A DNA stretch of 46,306 bases from a bacterium (GTDB lineage: Bacteria > Electryoneota > Electryoneia > Electryoneales > Electryoneaceae): NCBI GenBank assembly GCA_019912845.1, contig JAIOHU010000265.1, forward strand, positions 1-46,306, written 5' to 3'. The position numbers and the translations under genes are program-made. Below, in pieces: positions 28,425 to 36,339 of this stretch (its first letter is position 1; every line of letters starts with the position of its first letter). The notes under the pieces are model-generated. The model was not told the DNA's origin. It searched no databases and saw only the letters and a program-made list of their open reading frames with translations.

Positions 28425-29762
28425 CTACAAATTCGGCACCCCGGCAACACGAGCAGTCAGCGCAGGTGGTGGGTGACTGGAACGCTTCAAATTAACCAAC
28501 AGGTAACGCAAGGCATCCATCACATGATCATGTATGCCATCTTTTTCGGGAAGTTCACTGTTTTTCGCCCAGACATACCCTTCGAAACCAGTGATCAGCT
28601 CACTGCATCGTGGTGAGACCTTCAGCTTGATTTCACCATTTGCATCGAGGAGCATGCTACGGACTACCTCAACTCCGGCATTGATGGAAGAGGGACTATA
28701 GAGGATTTTGTACCCTTTCTCGTGCATCTGTTCTACGGAACTGATCCCGGAATCATTTCCGGATGCCCCTGCAGGATCAACACCAGACCAGACAAAATCC
28801 TTTTCGCTTAGTCCATAGCGGGCATCCACAGCTTCAATTTCTACCATCAACTGTGAGATCAGCCATTTGTTGCCCACCAGCGAGTCAAAGATGACCATTC
28901 TCCCTTCACTGTCCAGTTCAGCCCAGACAACAGCCGGTTTCAAATAACCGAAATCGATCCCACGGTAGAGCATGCCGCCTGGTTTGCCAGGGATATACTC
29001 CTCTTCGAGAACATGAACCTGGTTGTCGAATTGATCGTACACCTTGCCTTCAGCACCTTCGAAGGAGAGTTCGTACTCACGTCTCCATTTTGCGTCAGAT
29101 AAACCAGCACGTGCCCCCACTTCCCACTTCTGATCTTTGTCCTTATTCTCGCTGTAATGCATACGGTGGATGTAAAACTCTTTATCTCGACTGTGTACCA
29201 GTCTGGAAAACACATTGCTCGGACCATTTGGGGTAGAAACTCCGAGAAAACTCCCTCCGCTGTCAATAGCGGGTTTGACCGCTGACCAGATTTCCTCATC
29301 GCTGGGAGTAAATGCCATCTCATCCCAGAAAACAGTTCGAGGAGAGATGCCACGTACTGCAAATGGAGCTGCAGGTAAACTGAGAATACGTGAACCCAGT
29401 TCAGGGAAAGCCATTCCCAGCTTGGAAGGTTTGATTGTGTCGGTTGGAAGCTCACCTTCGAAATACTCAATGAGTTTCTGAATACGTTCGATCAACAGTT
29501 TTGCCGAACGTTCCTCTTTTGATAATACCAGGTGAATTCCAGGTCCGTGAGTCAATGCACGATGGAGGATATACGCACACCCGATCCAGCTCGCCATCAT
29601 TTGACGACTTTTTACCACGATCAGACGATTTTGCTGTTCCAGCAGCGAAGCGAAGGTCTCTACATAATCGAATTTCGTCACCGGACGAGGTTCAAAATGA
29701 TCGGGGTCTTCGGTACGGCATTGAAATAAAAATGAACTGAATGAGGTGTGTGAATTTGGCAT
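28425..29762 (-). CDS. Phage terminase large subunit
   Basis: RLIVVKSRQMMASW (Walker A-like), TVFWDEMAF (Walker B), nuclease motifs YRGIDFGY...WSGVDPAG...DHVMDALRY. Confidence 0.9.
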   Translation of the reverse strand: MPNSHTSFSSFLFQCRTEDPDHFEPRPVTKFDYVETFASLLEQQNRLIVVKSRQMMASWIGCAYILHRALTHGPGIHLVLSKEERSAKLLIERIQKLIEYFEGELPTDTIKPSKLGMAFPELGSRILSLPAAPFAVRGISPRTVFWDEMAFTPSDEEIWSAVKPAIDSGGSFLGVSTPNGPSNVFSRLVHSRDKEFYIHRMHYSENKDKDQKWEVGARAGLSDAKWRREYELSFEGAEGKVYDQFDNQVHVLEEEYIPGKPGGMLYRGIDFGYLKPAVVWAELDSEGRMVIFDSLVGNKWLISQLMVEIEAVDARYGLSEKDFVWSGVDPAGASGNDSGISSVEQMHEKGYKILYSPSSINAGVEVVRSMLLDANGEIKLKVSPRCSELITGFEGYVWAKNSELPEKDGIHDHVMDALRYLLVNLKRSSHPPPALTARVAGVPNL

Positions 29763-29780
29763 GTGAATTCCGGTTTTCCT

Positions 29781-29941
29781 GGAGCGCCAAACTCCAGTTT
29801 GGCATGGTTTTAGGAGCGCAACTCACCAGAGAGGCAGGTTGTTTGGAGCGCCGATCTCCAGTTTGGCATGGTTTTAGGAGCGCAACTCACCAGAGGAGCA
29901 GGTTGTTTGGAGCGCCGATCACGAGAGGGGCAGGTTGTTTA
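29781..29941 (+). repeat. Family C tandem array
   Basis: GGAGCGCCAAACTCCAGTTTGGCATGGTTTTAGGAGCGCAACTCACCAGAGAGGCAGGTTGTTT repeated about 2.5 times. Confidence 0.85.
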
Positions 29942-29978
29942 TTCGTCTTTGAAGTGAAGCGTAGCAGGTGGTTTGCTA

Positions 29979-30059
29979 GTCATTGCGAGGTAGTGAAGCG
30001 ACGAAGCAATCTATCTTTAAAACTCAACTGCCAGATTGCATCACTGTGTTCGCAATGAC
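29979..30059. repeat. Family E inverted repeat (GTCATTGCGAGG...GAAGCAATCT / AGATTGC...TTCGCAATGAC)
   Basis: 81 bp; same element at 31580-31661 and 32951-33031. Confidence 0.85.
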
Positions 30060-30101
30060 AAGGTCATATCCGTTCGTAAGGAAAAGGAAGCGACTCCTCC
30101 G

Positions 30102-30129
30102 TTCTGCGACATCCGTAGATGTTGCAGAA
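30102..30129. repeat. Family D hairpin TTCTGCGACATC-CGTA-GATGTTGCAGAA
   Basis: 12-bp stem with one G.T position. Confidence 0.8.
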
Positions 30130-30144
30130 AGCAGTGGTGGTTGG

Positions 30145-30209
30145 CTTTGGACTTGTCCAAAGTTTTATAAATCCAGTGATGAGCCATTTGACTTGGGATA
30201 AATCCCAAG
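30145..30209 (+). repeat. Paired-hairpin repeat (family B)
   Basis: CTTTGGACTTGTCCAAAG (30145-30162) and CTTGGGATAAATCCCAAG (30192-30209). Confidence 0.85.
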
Positions 30210-30232
30210 CCATTGATGAAAACTGTGCTGAC

Positions 30233-31057
30233 TCACTTTAACTGCAACTCACTGGGGAGAGGTTGGCTGATAAATCTCGAAAGCGTCGCTTGAGCACGAA
30301 GTTCAAAACGTCTGGCAAGCTCCATCAATCTTCTGGCACGATCATCCGCATGAGAGTCTGTTCCTCCTCCGAGCGAATGCAGTGCCAACGAATCTGAAAT
30401 TATTGCCAGGGTTAATTCCGTCGCACCAGTTTTTAGCCCTTGATCACTGGATTCGGTATCATATTCCAACTTTAACAAGGCAGCAATCTTGTCTTCAGCT
30501 TCAACAATTGCTTCGCTGATGAGGGTATCGGTTACAGCCGCTTCATTGACTTCATAACTTACCAGCATCGTTGCAGGATCAGGAATATCACCACCTACAA
30601 GGCGTTCCAGGGTTCCCGCAGACAGATCCACATCGTAATCTGAGCCGTTGGAATAGAGTGTCAATGGGATAAACCAGACATAGACAGATTCACCATCGCC
30701 GATACTCGAACCTGAAAGACGTTTAACCTTCCCTCCCACTGCATCCACCGCGAAGTCAACATTTTCAATAAATCGAGTTGAAAGGGCGAGATCATCGGTG
30801 AGCACAACCGAATTTCGCAGCACATTCTGAACACCAAGCCCTTGCCAGGATGTACCATTCAAGGTGAGTTGCTCAGGTCCTGAAGGATTTTCAGCCAGCA
30901 AACCAGCGACTCGCACACTTCCAGATAGCAGGTTTCTGTGCGGAAGCTGGATTTCAGCAGATCCTTCCAGGGTAATTTCATGATCAACCACCTCAAGACC
31001 ATTTACCAGGAATCCGAGCAGATGGATTTTCACAGTGTTGGCATCTGTCCAGCTCAT
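30233..31057 (-). CDS. Phage head-module hypothetical protein (connector/structural candidate)
   Basis: 274 aa; ATGA overlap with upstream ORF; lies within the head gene cluster. Confidence 0.55.
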   Translation of the reverse strand: MSWTDANTVKIHLLGFLVNGLEVVDHEITLEGSAEIQLPHRNLLSGSVRVAGLLAENPSGPEQLTLNGTSWQGLGVQNVLRNSVVLTDDLALSTRFIENVDFAVDAVGGKVKRLSGSSIGDGESVYVWFIPLTLYSNGSDYDVDLSAGTLERLVGGDIPDPATMLVSYEVNEAAVTDTLISEAIVEAEDKIAALLKLEYDTESSDQGLKTGATELTLAIISDSLALHSLGGGTDSHADDRARRLMELARRFELRAQATLSRFISQPLPSELQLK

Positions 31058-31446
31058 GAGGCGTCCTCCAATTGAAGTAGTAGTGATGCCTGCAACGTTG
31101 TACTGGCATCACACCCGCTCACCTGTAGAGGTGTCGTTGCGCCGTTTTTACGCATGCTCACTGTAAATGTAGGATCGATGTAGGTTGCATAGAGGCTGAT
31201 ACGGTCTCCTGCCTCAATCTCAACATTCAGTTCAGAACTTCGTACTGTACTGCCATCATAGACTGACAATTTCATCGAGCGACCATTGACCGGAATCGGA
31301 TAGCCATCCCCATCAACACCACCCGCTCCAAATAGTCCAACTGAAGAAGTTGTCACAGTTCGTGCGAAACATAGCAGGCTCGCCGACCGTTTTGCTGCCA
31401 GCCAGGCTGCTGTAAAATTAAGACTCATAAATGTTGTCCTGTTCAT
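31054..31446 (-). CDS. Phage head-module hypothetical protein
   Basis: 130 aa; translationally coupled (ATGA) with the 274 aa ORF. Confidence 0.55.
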   Translation of the reverse strand: MNRTTFMSLNFTAAWLAAKRSASLLCFARTVTTSSVGLFGAGGVDGDGYPIPVNGRSMKLSVYDGSTVRSSELNVEIEAGDRISLYATYIDPTFTVSMRKNGATTPLQVSGCDASTTLQASLLLQLEDAS

Positions 31447-31511
31447 TTTTTAAGTAGTTGAATAGAGGTCTCAAATTTGTTCTCCGGACGCTCGTTGATT
31501 TTTTAACTCCG

Positions 31512-31711
31512 TTCCGCAACATCTGCGGATGTTGCGGAATTCCGGAGCGCCACTCTCCAGAGTGGCAGGTTTTTTTCTCGTCATTGCGAGGAAACGAAGC
31601 GACGAAGCAATCTCTATTTTCGTGGACAATTGCAAGATTGCTTCACTGCGTTCGCAATGACAATAGTGCAGCCATTGAGTTTGGTTTTGGAGCGCCGATC
31701 TCCAGATCGGC
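31512..31711. repeat. Composite repeat block D-C-E-C
   Basis: D 31512-31539 TTCCGCAACATC-TGCG-GATGTTGCGGAA; C 31544-31569; E 31580-31661; C ~31689-31711 GGAGCGCCGATCTCCAGATCGGCA. Confidence 0.85.
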
Positions 31712-31741
31712 ATTGAGTTGTCAATCCTTCAGTTTTCTGGA

Positions 31742-32821
31742 TTAGTAATCACTCAACTTACGTGCGTCATCAACCATCACCGTATACACCGATTCCTTGG
31801 AAACAACTGCTGTTTCGAGTTTACGTTCGATGACCTTCTCCGCTTCGATCATCAGGGGTTGGCTGACCGATTCACGGATAGCAAAACGTGCATCCATCGC
31901 CATTACCTCCGTCGCCGTTGCGGAAGGCACCGCAACCAGCTTGGCATTCACTGGAAGCAGTGAGCCGTAATTTCCACTCTTCTGAAACAACGACGCCGCG
32001 GTAAAAGTATGGGGATCCTGGAATTGACTCATATTGAGGATGGTTTCGATATCTGCACGATTGGCGAGGATATGGGTCATCCGTGCCGGTACATCAAAAC
32101 TGGAGGCGAGGTGAACCAGATCAGTGTACGCGAAGGTACCTGCCTGTCCCGTGAAAACATCAGTGGCAGCGGGGCTTGTGCCGTCGCCATCTTTAATCAT
32201 GGTATAAATGGAGTCTACTTCATCGTATGCGAGCTGAGCACCGATCCACCAGAGAAAAACACGGAATTCCGCAAGTTTCTGGTTCTTCACAATCTTGTAA
32301 GCGAAATCAAATTGACGTCCACGGTCGATAATCGCAGTTTCCTTGTCACGGTAGAGTAGTTGCACACGGGGGTATGCTGCACCACCAGAGGCACGTTTTG
32401 CGACACTCTTCTTTGCGTTTTCCGTTGAGATGTAAATGGGACGTACTGTTGGTCCGCTTTCGGGCACAGTCACCGCGATCAATTCGGTCGGATCCTGAAC
32501 CATTTTATATCCTCGACGAATTTCACGAAGGATATATTCCGGCATCAGGATCATCGCACCACCGACGAAAAATTGTTCGACAGTAATCGCGCCATTTCCT
32601 GCGGCACGGATGTCATGAACTGCGAGTTGACGTTCGAATGCATCCAGCTCACCGACAGGTTTGCCGTTGACATCTTTTGGGCTCGGATCGAGGGTTTCCA
32701 ACATTTCACTGAGTGTAATTCCCAGTTCCTGGGCTTCATGGTAGAGGGAAAGATTCGCAGCACGTGAATGTTCCACAATCGTGGATTTCAGGTTACGCGC
32801 TGCTGTCAAATCAATGGACAT
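31742..32821 (-). CDS. HK97-fold-type major capsid protein
   Basis: N-terminal helical arm, central beta-rich region, C-term LLPVNAKLVAVPSATATEVMAMDARFAIRESVSQPLMIEAEKVIERKLETAVVSKESVYTVMVDDARKL. Confidence 0.75.
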   Translation of the reverse strand: MSIDLTAARNLKSTIVEHSRAANLSLYHEAQELGITLSEMLETLDPSPKDVNGKPVGELDAFERQLAVHDIRAAGNGAITVEQFFVGGAMILMPEYILREIRRGYKMVQDPTELIAVTVPESGPTVRPIYISTENAKKSVAKRASGGAAYPRVQLLYRDKETAIIDRGRQFDFAYKIVKNQKLAEFRVFLWWIGAQLAYDEVDSIYTMIKDGDGTSPAATDVFTGQAGTFAYTDLVHLASSFDVPARMTHILANRADIETILNMSQFQDPHTFTAASLFQKSGNYGSLLPVNAKLVAVPSATATEVMAMDARFAIRESVSQPLMIEAEKVIERKLETAVVSKESVYTVMVDDARKLSDY

Positions 32822-32869
32822 TTTTTCTCCTTTTTGATAGGTTATTTAGTCTTGGTAGGTTTTTTTCAT

Positions 32870-33031
32870 GGAGCGCCGAACTCCAGTTTGGCAAGTCAGG
32901 TTTTGGTGTTTGCAAGGAGTGCCACTATGCAGAGTGGCAGGTGGTTTGTCGTCATTGCGAGGTAGCGTAGCGACGAAGCAATCTCTATGTCACAGTCGAA
33001 AGCTAGATTGCTTCACTTCGTTCGCAATGAC
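32870..33031. repeat. Composite repeat block C-C-E
   Basis: C 32870-32893, C 32917-32941, E 32951-33031. Confidence 0.85.
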
Positions 33032-33059
33032 ATAATTCAATAATTTCATAATTTCATAA

Positions 33060-33497
33060 TTACCCGAGCCAGACATCACAGGTCGCATTCACACTATCCA
33101 CCGCGATAACCTGTCCGCGCATCAAGTGACCACCGGCGGCGATATCAGCATCGGCGGTGGCGAGACGTACTTTGCCCGCACCGTTCACCTCAACCATGGA
33201 GTTCACAGTCGGAGCAGGTGAATCGTAGTTAAAACGAGCAACACCTCTCGCCTGTACCGCACAAGTCGCCGGAAGTGTTGTCCCTGGGCTGAAATCGGTC
33301 GATACCCAGACCACCTTGCCGAACAGCTTATCACCTGCACTCCCCATCCCCACTTCGTTATCATCCGAAATCACACAGGCGGCGTTCCCATCATCCAGAT
33401 CATCCTGGCTGAAATCTTTGTCGGTGGATGCATCCACTGTCATGGTCAGGTATGGACCACAGCCAATCCCTTCATTGTCAATCGCATAGGTACTCAT
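33060..33497 (-). CDS. Phage head decoration/cement-like protein
   Basis: 145 aa; directly upstream of the capsid gene in transcription order; ends with AAGGHLMRGQVIAVDSVNATCDVWLG. Confidence 0.5.
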   Translation of the reverse strand: MSTYAIDNEGIGCGPYLTMTVDASTDKDFSQDDLDDGNAACVISDDNEVGMGSAGDKLFGKVVWVSTDFSPGTTLPATCAVQARGVARFNYDSPAPTVNSMVEVNGAGKVRLATADADIAAGGHLMRGQVIAVDSVNATCDVWLG

Positions 33498-33546
33498 TTT
33501 TTCTCCTTACTTAGATGTTAACATGTTTCATCATCTAGTTTTTTTG

Positions 33547-33588
33547 CTTTCAATTCTTAATTCTTAATTCTTAATTTTTAATTGAAAG
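33547..33588. repeat. AT-rich inverted repeat CTTTCAATT ... AATTGAAAG enclosing (CTTAATT)n
   Basis: Perfect 9-bp arms flanking 7-bp direct repeats. Confidence 0.75.
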
Positions 33589-33954
33589 TCACCTCCCGCA
33601 TCGATACAATTCATTTCCGGCATGATCCATGGCAGCCGAATCCATTTGAAACTGTGGCGTATTGAAGCGTGTACGGACTTCGTTATCCAGCTCTTCATCC
33701 AGTTTTTCCAATTCCTGCAAATTGGCGTTTTGAATACGTTCCTTCTCTGTTTCAGCGCTGTTCAACAGCTCACAACGTGCGGTGATACGGTTTCGCAGGG
33801 AGCTTAGAAGACGCTCATGCTCATCTTTCAGGGTATCAACCTGTTTCAATTCCTCGCTGGCATAACGTAGCAGGAATGCCATTTCATCGAGATTGACCTC
33901 CTCACCCGCTTCGCACATATCAGCAGCGGCGGAAAGTCTCGGATACAAATCCAT
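33589..33954 (-). CDS. Small coiled-coil protein, scaffold-like candidate at the head of the capsid cluster
   Basis: 121 aa, highly charged helical LRYASEELKQVDTLKDEHERLLSSLRNRI...LQELEKLDEELDNEV. Confidence 0.45.
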   Translation of the reverse strand: MDLYPRLSAAADMCEAGEEVNLDEMAFLLRYASEELKQVDTLKDEHERLLSSLRNRITARCELLNSAETEKERIQNANLQELEKLDEELDNEVRTRFNTPQFQMDSAAMDHAGNELYRCGR

Positions 33955-34024
33955 ACTGTTCTCCTTTCAAGAGTGAATTGTGGAACTGCTAGTTTATAGG
34001 TTTGTTGCTTTAATCCAACAAAAT

Positions 34025-34062
34025 CCTCCACAATGAGACGAGCGGGAGTTCCATTGTGGAGG
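34025..34062. promoter_or_regulatory. Leader hairpin CCTCCACAATG-N16-CATTGTGGAGG
   Basis: Perfect 11-bp inverted repeat upstream of the capsid cluster. Confidence 0.55.
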
Positions 34063-34247
34063 CAGTGGCTATCCTCTTTTCATCGCTTTGCAGAAATGAA
34101 CTCCCCGGTTGGGTAGGAATACGGTGGAATTAACTGGTGAGAGGGGAGGGCAGCACACTGTACAATGCATTCCGATGCAGGGCGGAAGGTAGGAGCATTG
34201 GGGGAATCCACCGTAGGAATGGTAGAGTTTTCGTTTTCAAATATCGT

Positions 34248-34269
34248 CTAGTGAATATATGTTCACTAG
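34248..34269. promoter_or_regulatory. Operator-like palindrome CTAGTGAA-TATATG-TTCACTAG
   Basis: Perfect 8-bp arms in the divergent intergenic region between XRE regulator and capsid cluster. Confidence 0.55.
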
Positions 34270-34481
34270 CTGACATAAGATAGTTTCTCAGAGCAATGTT
34301 GTCAATAGGCAATATACTAATTTGCGATATTGTCTCGTAACAACGCTTTCTTTTTGTTAATCCAACACTTACATTGAGTAGTAGAGTCAAATGTGTGATT
34401 GACAAGGTTCAAGTGGAATAGCTCTACTCTGCTGAATGAACCACCTGATGCAACAATCTTTCAGGAGATTGAGTAAAACGA

Positions 34482-34955
34482 ATGACAGCCAAAGATAAAA
34501 GCAGGTCCACTGTGGTGGGAGAGGCACTCCGTAAAGCACGGAAACTGCAAAACCTAACCCAGGAAGAGCTTGCAAAACGAAGTGGTATAGATCGTGCCAC
34601 CATCAGCCAGATCGAGAACAATCGAGAAGAACCTCGTCTCGATACAATCGAACGTCTGGCGGAGGCACTGAGAATATCGCCTGCTGAACTCTGGCTCTCA
34701 GCATCCAGTGAGAATAAACGCCACCTTTATTCCACACCGGATCGCGAATATGAACCTTTGCAGCTTCCTCACCTTCATCCCGGACTGGAAGAATTATTGA
34801 AGGATGAACATACCCGACTGATGTTGGGTATTACCGAAGAGGAAGAGCAGATGTTACGTTCGATACGTACTCGAAGCCATGAAATCCTGAATCGAGATTT
34901 TTTTGTCGATGTCCTGATCAGCTATCGACGTCACTACAAAAATGAAACCTCATAA
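34482..34955 (+). CDS. XRE-family HTH transcriptional regulator
   Basis: LRKARKLQNLTQEELAKRSGIDRATISQIENNREEPRLDTIERLAEAL. Confidence 0.95.
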   Translation: MTAKDKSRSTVVGEALRKARKLQNLTQEELAKRSGIDRATISQIENNREEPRLDTIERLAEALRISPAELWLSASSENKRHLYSTPDREYEPLQLPHLHPGLEELLKDEHTRLMLGITEEEEQMLRSIRTRSHEILNRDFFVDVLISYRRHYKNETS

Positions 34956-34981
34956 CCATCCCCGTTGAACAGGAGAAAGAG

Positions 34982-36184
34982 ATGAAGAAAATGACTCATT
35001 ACCTGCGAATCCTGATGCCAACAATTTTACTTGTTCCCGCACTGATTTTCCTCTCGTGTGATTCGGAAAATGGTGTTATTCCGGGTGGAGGCGGTGGTTC
35101 TGACCAGGGTACTGAATGGAGCAAAACCTTTGGTGGTCCCGATGAGGAGGAGGTTTACTGCCTCGAAGAAACCGCTGATGGAGGCTATGCGATGGCGGGA
35201 TTTTCGCGTAGTAACGGCGAAGGGGATCAGGATGTGTATATCGTAAAAGTTGGAAATGGTGGTGAATTAGGGTGGGAGTCATTTGTCGGTGGAGCACAGG
35301 ATGATGCCGCATTTGGACTATATGTCAATGGCGGAACCTATCTGGCAGCGGGTTATACCTATTCGGATACCTATGGCAGTGCGGACGCCTGGCTCGGGAT
35401 GGTGAATGAAGATGCTATCTCTGTCTGGGATAACCACTATGGCAGTGAATATATCGATTTTGCGCATAGTATTGTCGATGGCGTTTCCGGTGATTTAATC
35501 CTCGGAGTAAATCTCAATGGCGATTCCCTGGGTATTGTTGCCACGAACACCAGCGGTACAGAACTGTGGAAAAAGAATTATGGACAAGGTACAGCATTCA
35601 AATTAATACGTACCCCAGATCATTATTATATGCTCGGTGGTTATGTTGGTACCCCTGAAACCGGCACAGATGCTGTACTTATTAAAATTGACAGTGCTGG
35701 AGATGAGGTCTGGCGTCAAACCTACGGCAACACTGACAATGACAGAATTGACAACTTCGCTCCTGCTACAGGCGGGTATATCTTCACCGGTACCATTTTT
35801 GATCTCGGACCTGAAAATGAGATGGAGAACATCTTCCTTGGCAAAGTTGATCCAGAAGGTACTCTTCTTTGGGAGAAATCGCTGGGTGGGCAACAGGATC
35901 AGAATGGACGTGCGGTTATTGAGACCCGTGACGGCGGCTATTTGGTTGTTGGCATGACTGAAACCACCTCAACCGAGGGTTACGTTGTCAAAACTGATTC
36001 CTCCGGCACACCCGAATGGAACCGTACCTTTGGTGGGGACGCAGATGATGGCTTTTGGGATGTTAAAGAAACTCTGAGTGGCAGCTATCTGATCGCAGGC
36101 TACACTAATTCAGAAGGATCGGGACTCAGTGATGCCTGGCTGGTTCATATCCTCTCCGAACCACCAGAACCGGAAGAAGACTAA
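34982..36184 (+). CDS. Lipoprotein with repeated beta-propeller-like WxxTFGG...DGGYxxxG units
   Basis: Lipobox LIFLSC; repeated W(S/R/N)xTFGG and DGGY motifs; 26 nt downstream of the XRE gene. Confidence 0.8.
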   Translation: MKKMTHYLRILMPTILLVPALIFLSCDSENGVIPGGGGGSDQGTEWSKTFGGPDEEEVYCLEETADGGYAMAGFSRSNGEGDQDVYIVKVGNGGELGWESFVGGAQDDAAFGLYVNGGTYLAAGYTYSDTYGSADAWLGMVNEDAISVWDNHYGSEYIDFAHSIVDGVSGDLILGVNLNGDSLGIVATNTSGTELWKKNYGQGTAFKLIRTPDHYYMLGGYVGTPETGTDAVLIKIDSAGDEVWRQTYGNTDNDRIDNFAPATGGYIFTGTIFDLGPENEMENIFLGKVDPEGTLLWEKSLGGQQDQNGRAVIETRDGGYLVVGMTETTSTEGYVVKTDSSGTPEWNRTFGGDADDGFWDVKETLSGSYLIAGYTNSEGSGLSDAWLVHILSEPPEPEED

Positions 36185-36194
36185 TTACTTTTGG

Positions 36195-36285
36195 CTTGGG
36201 GCTACAATCTTACTTGGACTAATTAATTCCTGCTTGCATTCAATTTGCGGTAACTGAGTAACACAAATTTTAGAGTAGCCCCAAG
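36195..36285. repeat. 91-bp element bounded by perfect 11-bp inverted repeats CTTGGGGCTAC/GTAGCCCCAAG
   Basis: Direct reading; sits between convergent genes. Confidence 0.8.
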
Positions 36286-36339
36286 TCTAATTTCGATTAA
36301 AACCTATTCCCCGGGATGCAAGCTCCCAGGCTACGTATG

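Noticed and set aside
29741-30058. ORFs across family C/E repeat blocks (also 31458-31745, 32764-32970)
   Set aside because: Translations of palindromic repeats (e.g. SWSAKLQFG), no protein evidence
34130-34405. 91-aa ORF between capsid cluster and XRE gene
   Set aside because: Composition not protein-like and it covers the palindromic regulatory region
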